Positions 41,434-49,522 of a stretch of 64,000 nucleotides of DNA are shown in pieces. The stretch is taken from the NCBI GenBank assembly GCA_017478515.1, contig JAFVDH010000008.1, positions 1 through 64,000 on the forward strand, read 5' to 3'. Source of the stretch: a bacterium (GTDB lineage Bacteria; Cyanobacteriota; Vampirovibrionia; Gastranaerophilales; Gastranaerophilaceae). A program made the position numbers and the translations under genes. The stretch's first letter is position 1. Each line of letters begins with the position of its first letter. The notes under the pieces are model-generated. The model did no database searches. It worked only from the letters and a program-made list of their open reading frames with translations, and was not told the origin of the DNA.

Positions 41434-43386
41434 ATGGGTGATTTTACAGGCGGAGCAAAACTTAATTACAACGATTACAAAGTAAGTTTAGGACTTTTTG
41501 GAAGAAGTGCTAAAAAGGCTGCTAATGCTAAAATGAAAGAAGCTTGCAGTGATAATAACGGTGATGTAAAAACTAATAACTCTAAAGGTGCAGAAGCTAA
41601 AGGTAATGTAGCTGAAGGAGAAGATGATACAGATTATGCTTTAGATGATGGTGAAGATGGCGAAAATGTAGCTGATGATAATCAAGTAAATGCCGATAAT
41701 GCAATGGCAGAAGGTGATGCTTTAATGCCTACTTTAGAAGAATTGGGTGCACTTGCTGAAGTAAATACAGTTCAAATGCAAGATATGCAGGCTAATTGTG
41801 AAGCAGGTAAAGAAGAAATCATGGCTCAAATAGCAGAAAATATGACTATGATGCAAGATGGTTTAATGCAAGCTTCTGAAAATGCGGCAGAGATGGAAAC
41901 TATTACTGCTGAAATTGAGCAATTGACCGCAGAAGAAGAAGGCGGAGCTGCAGGCGGATTTTCTACAGGTATGGCTGCTGCAGGCGGTCAAAACAGTGCA
42001 TATAGTTTGAGCGTTCCTACAGGCGGAAATCAAGCTCCTGCAAAAGGTGGTAAAAAACAAGGAGGATTAATTTCTTCAGGAGCTCCTGCTACAAATCCTA
42101 TGGGTGGTGCTCAAGGAGGTCAAGCAGCAGGCGGTGCTCAAGGTTCTCAAGGCAGTGACAGATCTGCAGAAATTCAAGCTAAATATGCAAGACTTGCTGA
42201 TATTGAAGCTCAAAATGTTGAGTTAACTAACATGGTAATGACATGTGCTGATAACGCTATTACATTACAAATGGCTTATTGTGATGAAGTTGAATTAGTA
42301 ATGGAGGCTGCTGAAGAAGAGCAAGCTTTAGGTAATGAAGAAGTTCTTCCTGAAATAGAACAACAAGACCAAACATTTGCTAAGATACAAGAAGTTGGTA
42401 TGTATGTTCAAGCAGGTGGTGCAGTTGTTCAAGGTGTTGGAGTTGGAATGATTACTTCAGGAACACTTATTGATGCTTCAGGTAAAGTTATTAAAGCTTC
42501 AGGAACTGTAATGCAAGGTATTGGTGCAGGATTAAAAGCGTTAGGTGCTGCATTATTACCGGGTGTATTTACAGCTCCGGCAGGTAGTGCAGTTGGGGCA
42601 TCCGGAACGGGTGTTACTATGGCTGGTAAAACTACTCAAGCTGCAGGTGGTGCTATTGAAGTTGCAGGAACTGGGGTTCAAAAAGCCGGTCTTACAGTTA
42701 GAACAGTTGGTCAAGGTATTTCTATTGCAGGTGAAGCTACTTCTGCAGTTGGTAGTGCCGGTCAAGTTGTGACAGCTATCAAGAATGGTCAATGGCTTGC
42801 TGCAATTGGTGCAGGTTTATCTTGCTTAGGCTCTGCTATGGCTTGCGTAAATGATGTTCAAGCTTTTACAGCATCTATTAATGGAGTTAAAGATGCAATG
42901 AAAGCTGTTACTTTGACAGGTGAAAAAGCTACAAGTGCTGCTGCAGGTTTGGCAGATAAGGGAGCACAAGTTGCTGGTAAGGCTGTAAATATTGGCACTC
43001 AAGCTGCGTCAAAAACTACTCAAACTTTAGCGGCAGTTTCAACAGGATTGACTAAAGGTGGTCAATTTGTATCAGGATTACAAGATGGAAATATCATGAC
43101 AGGAATTGCTGCAGCTTTATCCGGTAACACAGCTAATTTTGCAAATCAACAAGCTTCACAAACTCAACAAAATCAAGAAGATAGACAAAGAATACAAGAT
43201 TTAACAACTCCAAATAGTGGTAATGATGGTATAAGCCAAGCCGATAGAAATGCTGCACTTGCTGCATATCCTGGTAAAGCAGCTGACATTAATAAATGTA
43301 CTACAAAGGCTGAGTTGGATGCCTTACTTCAAAGATTTAAAAATGAACAACCAGCTAATAATACTGAACAGCCAGCTAATACTTAG
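41434..43386 (+). CDS. Glycine-heptad protein A, unknown function, candidate flagellar-regulon product
   Basis: 650 aa, no signal peptide. Order: short polar N-terminus (GDFTGGAKLNY), an acidic low-complexity part (about 40-90), helix QMQDMQANCEAGKEE onward to about 175, a Gly/Ala-rich linker (EEEGGAAGGFSTG), a conserved helix (KYARLADIEAQNVELTN), then about 319-442 a run of some 17 heptads with glycine at one fixed position (for example AGGAIEV, AGTGVQK, AGLTVRT), and a polar Gln/Asn tail. Paralogue B is at 46171. The long helices followed by an apolar Gly/Ala region recall type III translocators, but I cannot place it in a known family. Strong terminator after the gene. Confidence 0.8.
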   Translation: MGDFTGGAKLNYNDYKVSLGLFGRSAKKAANAKMKEACSDNNGDVKTNNSKGAEAKGNVAEGEDDTDYALDDGEDGENVADDNQVNADNAMAEGDALMPTLEELGALAEVNTVQMQDMQANCEAGKEEIMAQIAENMTMMQDGLMQASENAAEMETITAEIEQLTAEEEGGAAGGFSTGMAAAGGQNSAYSLSVPTGGNQAPAKGGKKQGGLISSGAPATNPMGGAQGGQAAGGAQGSQGSDRSAEIQAKYARLADIEAQNVELTNMVMTCADNAITLQMAYCDEVELVMEAAEEEQALGNEEVLPEIEQQDQTFAKIQEVGMYVQAGGAVVQGVGVGMITSGTLIDASGKVIKASGTVMQGIGAGLKALGAALLPGVFTAPAGSAVGASGTGVTMAGKTTQAAGGAIEVAGTGVQKAGLTVRTVGQGISIAGEATSAVGSAGQVVTAIKNGQWLAAIGAGLSCLGSAMACVNDVQAFTASINGVKDAMKAVTLTGEKATSAAAGLADKGAQVAGKAVNIGTQAASKTTQTLAAVSTGLTKGGQFVSGLQDGNIMTGIAAALSGNTANFANQQASQTQQNQEDRQRIQDLTTPNSGNDGISQADRNAALAAYPGKAADINKCTTKAELDALLQRFKNEQPANNTEQPANT

Positions 43387-43398
43387 TATAAATATAAT

Positions 43399-43430
43399 AA
43401 AAAAGGGGCTTAATACTAAGCCCCTTTTTT
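43399..43430 (+). terminator. Strong intrinsic terminator of paralogue A
   Basis: AAAAAAGGGGCTTA-ATAC-TAAGCCCCTTTTTT is a perfect 14-bp stem with a 4-nt loop. Confidence 0.9.
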
Positions 43431-43563
43431 ATATTCGTTTTTTTTGAAATTTGTTTCTTAAAATGTAAAAAACTTTATGTATATGAGAGTTTTTTACAAA
43501 GTATGTAAAAAACTTGATTTTTTTTTAACCTTTTTATTATAATTTATATAAAAGAGGTTGTGA

Positions 43564-44781
43564 ATGTTTAATCGTCCAAAGTATCTAAATCAGCTAATTG
43601 ATTTTAAAGATAAAGAACAGATTAAGGTTATTACCGGAATTAGAAGATGCGGTAAATCAAGTTTGCTTGATTTATTCATAGAATATTTAAAAACTAATAA
43701 TGTGAAAGATGAAAATATCTTACATATTAATTTCGAAAGTTTAAAATACGCAAATATGACATATTTGGATTTAAACGATTTTATTGAAAAGAAAATAAAT
43801 AATAACAATAATGGAAAATTATATTTATTTCTTGATGAAATTCAAAAAATTGATAAATGGGAACTAACGGTTAATTCTCTTAGATTGAATAAAAATATAG
43901 ACATTTATATTACAGGTTCAAATGCTTATCTTTTGTCTTCGCAGCTTTCGACATATTTATCCGGTAGATATGTCGAAATAAAAATGCAGCCTTTAACATT
44001 TGATGAGTTTTTAGTGTTTAATAAATTTGATAAATCTGCAACAAATCTTGAAAAATTTAATTTATATTTAAAATTTGGAGGGATGCCAGGATTAAAAGAT
44101 TTTGCTTTTAATGAGAGAATGATTAACCAAACCCTTGAGGGAATATTTTCGACTGTTTTAGTTAAAGATATAATTGATCATGCAGAAATAAAAAATGTAG
44201 CTTTGTTAAAAAAAATTACAAGTTTTTTGGCAGACAATATAGGTAATCCAATATCTTTGAATAAAATTAAAAATACATTAGTATCTCAAAATTTAATAAC
44301 AAAAGGTATTCATCTTTCTGCGATTGATAATTTTATTTCTCTGCTTGAAAATGCTTTTGTGTTTTATGGAATAAAACGTTACGATATCAAGGGTAAAGAA
44401 TATTTAAAAACCCAAGGCAAATACTACATATCGGATATAGGCTTAAGAAACTTCTTTTTAGGGTACAGAGATATTGATAGAGGTCATATTCTTGAAAATA
44501 TTGTATTTTTAGAATTGCTAAGCAGAGGATATAAAGTTTCGATAGGAAAAATAGATAAGACGGAAGTGGATTTTATTGCATCATCTTCTAACGAAATAAA
44601 ATACATTCAAGTTTGCGAAACTCTTATGTCTGAAACGACACGCCAAAGAGAATTAACTCCTTTAATAAATATAAAAGATAATTATGAAAAAATAATATTA
44701 ACAATGGATAATTTATTTGTTGGTGTTAACGAAAAAGGTATAAAAATTTTTAACATAATTGAATGGCTTTTAAATAAATAG
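43564..44781 (+). CDS. AAA-type ATPase with DUF4143 C-terminal domain
   Basis: 405 aa. Walker A is GIRRCGKSSLL (near residue 25), Walker B is LYLFLDEIQK, and TGSNAYLLSSQLSTYLSGRY is the conserved arginine-containing sensor. The C-terminal DUF4143 part ends with a nuclease-like core (KTEVDFIASSSNEIKYIQV). Family members are often mobile or defence-linked; their role is poorly known. Very AT-rich. It stands between paralogue A and the IS30-type element and may have arrived independently. Confidence 0.88.
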   Translation: MFNRPKYLNQLIDFKDKEQIKVITGIRRCGKSSLLDLFIEYLKTNNVKDENILHINFESLKYANMTYLDLNDFIEKKINNNNNGKLYLFLDEIQKIDKWELTVNSLRLNKNIDIYITGSNAYLLSSQLSTYLSGRYVEIKMQPLTFDEFLVFNKFDKSATNLEKFNLYLKFGGMPGLKDFAFNERMINQTLEGIFSTVLVKDIIDHAEIKNVALLKKITSFLADNIGNPISLNKIKNTLVSQNLITKGIHLSAIDNFISLLENAFVFYGIKRYDIKGKEYLKTQGKYYISDIGLRNFFLGYRDIDRGHILENIVFLELLSRGYKVSIGKIDKTEVDFIASSSNEIKYIQVCETLMSETTRQRELTPLINIKDNYEKIILTMDNLFVGVNEKGIKIFNIIEWLLNK

Positions 44782-44790
44782 GTAGTTATT

Positions 44791-45891
44791 TTATGAGCCT
44801 AGTGCTAATTCAAGATATTTTTCATATGGTGTTTTAAATTCTAATACTTTCATTGGTCTGTTATTAATCCAATTTTCAACATATTTAATATCTTTTTCGT
44901 TTATTGTATCAAAATTAGTCCCTTTGGGGAAAAATCGTCTTATTATTCCGTTAATGTTTTCTACTGTTCCTTTTTCCCAACTATGATGCGGTTTACAGAA
45001 GAAACTTTTAGTCTTAAAAATTTTGTTAATTTTTTCATGACCGGTGAATTCATGACCATTATCGTAGGTTATACTTTTAATTAAATGTTTGTATGGTGTC
45101 AGTGCATTAATTAATGATTTATAAGTTTGTACTGAATTTAGAGATTCCGTTTTTTCTATCTTTGTTAGTCTTGTTTTTCTATCTACAATTACAGTAAGGC
45201 AACTTTGTTTTTTATTTTTAGGTGTATTTTTATCGGTATGAATGCTTTTTCTTGGGCTTTCAATACTATCTGCTTCAAAGTGTCCAAATTCAGTTCTCAA
45301 ATTTGCTTCAATATGTCTTAAATCTATATCTGTTCTATTAGGAATAATATTTTTCCGGCATGTTGAGTTATATCTGTTCTTACTTTTGATACTTCTGGAT
45401 ATTCTTCCAAATTTTCTTCTGCACAAATATTGAGTAAGGTTAAGTTCATTGTGTGTAGAATAAATAAATTTATAAATCGTTTCATGATAGATATTAAAAG
45501 AATATTTTGTTCTTAATCTGCCTGCTATTAATTCAGGTGATAAGCCTATTTTTAAACACATTATGACATATTTTCTAATATGTTTATTATTTAATTTTCT
45601 GTTATTATGTGTGTTTTGCCATTTTTCTTTTACTTTTTTATGAGTTTGTGAACCGATATATTTCCCTCTATAAAATACTGCCTCAGGTCTTTTTAATTCT
45701 CTTGAAATTGTTGAAGCGTTTCTGCCTAAAATAGAAGCAATATTTCTTATGCTTAGACCTTCATTAAATAGAATTGCTATTTTATCTCTTTCGTTCAATG
45801 TCAAATGGCCTTTTTTGTCTTCTAATTTATCTTTTTTGATAAGTGCTATTTGATAATTAATTTCTTCTTTTTTTTCTTTTTCGGTTAGCAT
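44791..45891 (-). CDS. IS30-family transposase
   Basis: 366 aa from the ATG at 45891, chosen because AAAGGGATTTAC precedes it; the frame runs on to 45951. The N-terminal helix-turn-helix reads LTLNERDKIAILFNEGLSIR then IASILGRNASTISRELKR, typical of IS30. The DDE core is visible: VIVDRKTRLTKIEKTESL, TYDNGHEFTGH, and the catalytic Glu in HSWEKGTVENINGIIRRFFP. It appears intact. It lies between paralogues A and B, upstream of the B promoter block. Confidence 0.93.
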   Translation of the reverse strand: MLTEKEKKEEINYQIALIKKDKLEDKKGHLTLNERDKIAILFNEGLSIRNIASILGRNASTISRELKRPEAVFYRGKYIGSQTHKKVKEKWQNTHNNRKLNNKHIRKYVIMCLKIGLSPELIAGRLRTKYSFNIYHETIYKFIYSTHNELNLTQYLCRRKFGRISRSIKSKNRYNSTCRKNIIPNRTDIDLRHIEANLRTEFGHFEADSIESPRKSIHTDKNTPKNKKQSCLTVIVDRKTRLTKIEKTESLNSVQTYKSLINALTPYKHLIKSITYDNGHEFTGHEKINKIFKTKSFFCKPHHSWEKGTVENINGIIRRFFPKGTNFDTINEKDIKYVENWINNRPMKVLEFKTPYEKYLELALGS

Positions 45892-45964
45892 ATGTAAATC
45901 CCTTTCATTTGTTAAAGATAAGTTTACAAGTTCCAGTACAAAACGCAACATTTAGCTGGAATTA
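44791..45964 (-). mobile_element. IS30-family insertion sequence
   Basis: A single transposase gene nearly fills the element. A possible inverted repeat is CTAATTCAAG near 44804-44813 and CTGGAATTAG (reverse complement CTAATTCCAG) near 45955-45964, one mismatch. The left copy overlaps the end of the transposase frame. Exact ends and target duplication cannot be fixed without other copies. Confidence 0.6.
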
Positions 45965-46014
45965 GTTTATTGATAAAGGAGAATAAAAAATAAATATTAA
46001 TTGTAATTGTATAA

Positions 46015-46170
46015 AAACAAAGAACTTGCCTTTTTAAGTGTGTTAAGTTTTGTAAATGTTTCCCCCGCTTTATTAAAGTTTTCTTGGTGCTGTGCCTCTT
46101 AAGCCACTCTGTGCCGACATGCATGGCATAGGTATATGTAAGGTAAAAGATAGATATAAGGAGAAAAATT
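46015..46170 (+). repeat. Upstream region of paralogue B with 19-bp insertion
   Basis: Matches 41297-41433 at every base except for 19 extra bases bounded by TGTGCC at 46091-46096 and 46110-46115. The extra bases fall inside the spacer of the sigma-28-type promoter: TAAAGTTT is at 46074-46081 and GCCGACAT at 46113-46120, 31 bp apart instead of 12. The insertion probably disables that promoter or makes the gene depend on another. Confidence 0.85.
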
Positions 46171-48048
46171 ATGGGAAGTTTCGACGCTGGTAATCAACTA
46201 AATTATGACAAATTAAAAGCTAAAGTGCCTAAATTGTTCGGTAGAAGTGCTGTTAAAAGAGCTAATGAAACTATTAAGGCTGCTTGTTCTGACAATAATG
46301 GTGATGTTAAAGAACAAACAGGCGTTAATAAAGAACAAAATAGTATTGCTGTTGATTCTAATGACGAAGCTGATTATTCTTTGGATGAGGGTGATGATCA
46401 ACAAGCTATTGGTGAAGACCAACAAGATGTATCTGAATGTTCTGAATCTGATGGTTGCAGTGAAATCGATTCTGTTGAAGATTTAGGTGCTCTTGGTGAA
46501 GTTAGTATGCAGCAAATGCAGGATATGCAGGCTAATTGTGAAGCAGGTAAAGAAGAACTTGCCGCTCAAATTGCAGAATGTATGATGACTATGCAAGATG
46601 CTGCTATGCAAATTGCTGCTAACGGTGAAGAGGCTGAGGCTATCATCTCGGAAATTGAGCAATTATCTGCCGAAGAAGAAGGTGGAGCTGCAGGCGGATT
46701 TTCTACTTCTATGGCTGCTGCAGGTGGTGAAAACAGTGCATACGGATTAAATATTCCTACAGGTAATCCAAATCCTGCTCCGGCAAAAGGCGGTAAAAAA
46801 CAAGGCGGTGCTATAACTGCTGGTAATAATACTAATCCTATTGGTAACACTCAAGGTGCTCAAAGTAATCAAGGTGCTAAAGGCTCTCAAGGTAGTGACA
46901 AATCTTCTGAAATCCAAGCTAAATATGCAAGACTTGCTGATATTGAAGCTCAAAACGTTGAGTTAACTAATTTGACAATGACTTGTGCTGATAATGCTAT
47001 TACTTTACAAATGGCTTATTGTGATGAAGTTGAATTAGTAATGGAAGCAGGGGAAGAACAACAAGCTCAAGGTGAAGAAGCTCTTCAAGAATTAGAAGAA
47101 GAAAATCAAACTTTCCAAAAGATAACTATGGTTGGTATGCTTACTAATGCTGCCGGTGCAGTAACAAGAGGTGTTGGTGCTGGTATGGTTTGTACTGGTA
47201 CTGGTGTTATGATTAATGGTGAAGCCGTAAAACATACTGGTACTGCTGGACAAGGTATATTCCAAGGCTTAGGGGTTATGTTCAAGGGCTTATTAGGTTT
47301 ACCTATGGGTACTGGTGTTGCTCCTAGTACTGCCGGTCAAGCTTCTGCTGCATCTGGAAAGGCTACTATGAAAGGAATTTATGTTGTTGGTGATGGCGTT
47401 TCAAAAGCTGGAACTGGTCTTCAAAAAGCCGGAGTGGTAGTACAAAAAGTTGGTATGGGCATACAAGTTGCAGGTCAAGCTACAATGGCTGTTGGTAATG
47501 CAGGAACTATGGTAAATGCTATTAAAAATGGTAACTGGTTAGCTGCTATTGGTGCAGGTATTGGAATGTTAGGTTCTGCTTGTGCTTGTTTAGATAATGC
47601 AGCTGCATTTGCTACAGCTATTGGTTGTGCTCAATCTGGTATAGGTCAAGCTGTTAATACTATTTCAAGTAAAATCAATGGAGTTGTAGGTAAATGGATG
47701 GGTACTGCAGGTCAAGCTGGTACTGCAGCTAATGGTTTACAACAAATAGGTTCTACTGTTTCTCAATTTGACTCTTCAAACGGTGGATGGAAAAATGGCG
47801 TTCAAAATTTAGGTACTAACAGTTCTTCTTACTCACTTGCTTCTGAAATGAAGACTGTAGATGATAATAAAGAGGCCGCTGCAACTGATTTGACAACAGC
47901 GAAAGCACGAGCAAAAGAAGCTGGACTTAGTGATGAAGCACTTAAAGGTAAAGGTGATGCAGCATCTATAAGAAAATTGATTGACGATTTTAAAGCTGGT
48001 AAAGTTGATGCTGATGGAAAACCTAAAACTCCTGCTAGTGCTAAATAA
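46171..48048 (+). CDS. Glycine-heptad protein B, paralogue of A
   Basis: 625 aa with the same plan as A: opening GSFDAGNQLNY, acidic part, helix MQDMQANCEAGKEELAAQIA, EEEGGAAGGFSTSMAAAGG, the near-identical helix KYARLADIEAQNVELTN, then glycine-every-seventh repeats at about 320-449 (DGVSKAG, TGLQKAG, VVVQKVG, MGIQVAG). The C-terminal 140 residues differ from A and are more Lys-rich. DNA in the second helix block is almost identical to A, so the duplication is fairly recent or refreshed by conversion. No signal peptide; ribosome site AAGGAG. Function unknown. Confidence 0.8.
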   Translation: MGSFDAGNQLNYDKLKAKVPKLFGRSAVKRANETIKAACSDNNGDVKEQTGVNKEQNSIAVDSNDEADYSLDEGDDQQAIGEDQQDVSECSESDGCSEIDSVEDLGALGEVSMQQMQDMQANCEAGKEELAAQIAECMMTMQDAAMQIAANGEEAEAIISEIEQLSAEEEGGAAGGFSTSMAAAGGENSAYGLNIPTGNPNPAPAKGGKKQGGAITAGNNTNPIGNTQGAQSNQGAKGSQGSDKSSEIQAKYARLADIEAQNVELTNLTMTCADNAITLQMAYCDEVELVMEAGEEQQAQGEEALQELEEENQTFQKITMVGMLTNAAGAVTRGVGAGMVCTGTGVMINGEAVKHTGTAGQGIFQGLGVMFKGLLGLPMGTGVAPSTAGQASAASGKATMKGIYVVGDGVSKAGTGLQKAGVVVQKVGMGIQVAGQATMAVGNAGTMVNAIKNGNWLAAIGAGIGMLGSACACLDNAAAFATAIGCAQSGIGQAVNTISSKINGVVGKWMGTAGQAGTAANGLQQIGSTVSQFDSSNGGWKNGVQNLGTNSSSYSLASEMKTVDDNKEAAATDLTTAKARAKEAGLSDEALKGKGDAASIRKLIDDFKAGKVDADGKPKTPASAK

Positions 48049-48083
48049 TTTAATTTATTAAAATATAAATAATAAAAGACAAA

Positions 48084-48108
48084 GGGGCTGTCCTTTTTGG
48101 ACAGCCCC
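48084..48108 (+). terminator. Terminator hairpin of paralogue B
   Basis: GGGGCTGTCC-TTTTT-GGACAGCCCC, a perfect 10-bp stem. The following sequence is TGTTAGTCTTTT rather than a clean T run. Confidence 0.7.
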
Positions 48109-48250
48109 TGTTAGTCTTTTAAATCTGTGTATTATTTATTCTGTTTATATTATATATCTACAAAGACTTTGATTATTTCTAATTTTATTTATTAAATTTG
48201 AATTTTAGGTTACAAAGATTGCTAATACCCTTTAAGCTATCTCTTTATTA

Positions 48251-48279
48251 TTGACTTAAACTTTTTTATTTCATATAAT
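48251..48279 (+). promoter_or_regulatory. Sigma-70 type promoter of the pyruvyl-transferase operon
   Basis: TTGACT (48251-48256) and TATAAT (48274-48279) are exactly 17 bp apart. This is the best housekeeping promoter I find in the window. The predicted start is near 48286. Confidence 0.75.
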
Positions 48280-48289
48280 TTTTTTTGAA

Positions 48290-48325
48290 TTTAATACAAC
48301 ATTTTATTTAAAATGTTGTATTAAA
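48290..48325 (+). promoter_or_regulatory. Perfect 16-bp inverted repeat at the predicted 5' end of the mRNA
   Basis: TTTAATACAACATTTT (48290-48305) and AAAATGTTGTATTAAA (48310-48325) are exact complements with a 4-nt loop. They lie between the predicted start site and the ribosome site AGGAAA. It could be an operator or a 5' stabilising/regulatory hairpin. Confidence 0.6.
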
Positions 48326-48343
48326 TTTTATAGGAAATATTTT

Positions 48344-49522
48344 ATGACAAATTATTTAATAACAGGCGGCGGTTTCAATAACAAAGGTGCAGAATCTATG
48401 CTCTATACTCTGCTAACCGAATTAAGAAATAACGATGCTAATTGTAAAATTTATATTTTATTATCAAACGGTGTATCTTCTATCAATAATGACTTGTTTG
48501 AGAATATTGATTTCATAAATTACACCATAAAAGATGTGAAAAAACTTATAAGTCCTTTTAGTTTTATTTTGAAAAAGAACAATAAATTATTAACTGCTGT
48601 TAAAGATGCAGATGTCATTTTTGATATCTCAGGTTATATATTATCCTCTCAATGGGGAAAGGATGCTGCCCGTATTCTTCATATAATAAATTTGGCAAAA
48701 AAATACAAGAAGAAAATAATTCTTCTACCTCAGTCTTTTGGACCTTTTGATTTTCCTAAAAAATATAAACTCGGAAAAAATAAGCTTAAAAAAGTTTTAT
48801 CTTACTCTTCTTTAATATTTGCAAGGGAACATGACGGGTTTAATTTGCTTAAAGATTTAGGTTTAAATAATATAGAGCTTTCTCCTGATATTGTTATTCA
48901 GAGTTCAAAGCCTTATTCGGGATTTTTTACTAATAAGGCTATTAATGTAGATAATAATTCTGCCTCATCCATAGATATAAAGTCCGGAAGTGTATTAATT
49001 TTTCCGAATATAAGAGTTATTGAACGTTCAAATAAAGAAAAGATGCTTGATTTATACCAAAAAGCGGTTAATTTATTAGTTGAAAATAATTACAATGTTT
49101 ATATTTCTTACTATGATTTGGCCGATGAAAAAATTTGCAAAGAAATTTTTGATTTGTTTGAAAATAACAATAAGGTTCATTTTTTGGATGGAAAGATTGA
49201 TTGCATTAAATTTAGTAAAATTCTACCTGAATTTGATTTTATTATATCATCAAGATTTCATTCTATAGTCCATTCATACAAAAACGGTATTCCTGTATTA
49301 GCTATTGGCTGGGCTGTTAAATATGAGGAACTTTTGCATTCTGTTGGACAAGATGATTTTATTTTTGATGGGAGAAATGATATTGAGTCTGATAAATTTT
49401 TGGAAAAAATTAAATATTTAATTGCTAATTTTAAAATTGAATCTGAAAAAATAAAATTTAATGTTGCTAAAATTCAGAAAAATAATTGCTTTGATAGAGT
49501 TTGGGAGTGTTTATCAAAATGA
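48344..49522 (+). CDS. Polysaccharide pyruvyl transferase family protein
   Basis: 392 aa. The N-terminus YLITGGGFNNKGAESMLYTL and the later ILLPQSFGPFD and IISSRFHSIVHSYKNGIPVLAIGW are the family marks (PF04230). It transfers pyruvate from PEP to a sugar of an exopolysaccharide or cell-wall polymer. Ribosome site AGGAAAT. Its stop overlaps the next start (ATGA), so the two form an operon. This pair commonly occurs together in surface-polysaccharide clusters. Confidence 0.9.
   Translation: MTNYLITGGGFNNKGAESMLYTLLTELRNNDANCKIYILLSNGVSSINNDLFENIDFINYTIKDVKKLISPFSFILKKNNKLLTAVKDADVIFDISGYILSSQWGKDAARILHIINLAKKYKKKIILLPQSFGPFDFPKKYKLGKNKLKKVLSYSSLIFAREHDGFNLLKDLGLNNIELSPDIVIQSSKPYSGFFTNKAINVDNNSASSIDIKSGSVLIFPNIRVIERSNKEKMLDLYQKAVNLLVENNYNVYISYYDLADEKICKEIFDLFENNNKVHFLDGKIDCIKFSKILPEFDFIISSRFHSIVHSYKNGIPVLAIGWAVKYEELLHSVGQDDFIFDGRNDIESDKFLEKIKYLIANFKIESEKIKFNVAKIQKNNCFDRVWECLSK

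Noticed and set aside
42545-42792. Overlapping frames on both strands inside paralogue A
   Set aside because: They arise from the repetitive Gly/Ala codons of the heptad region and have no start signals.
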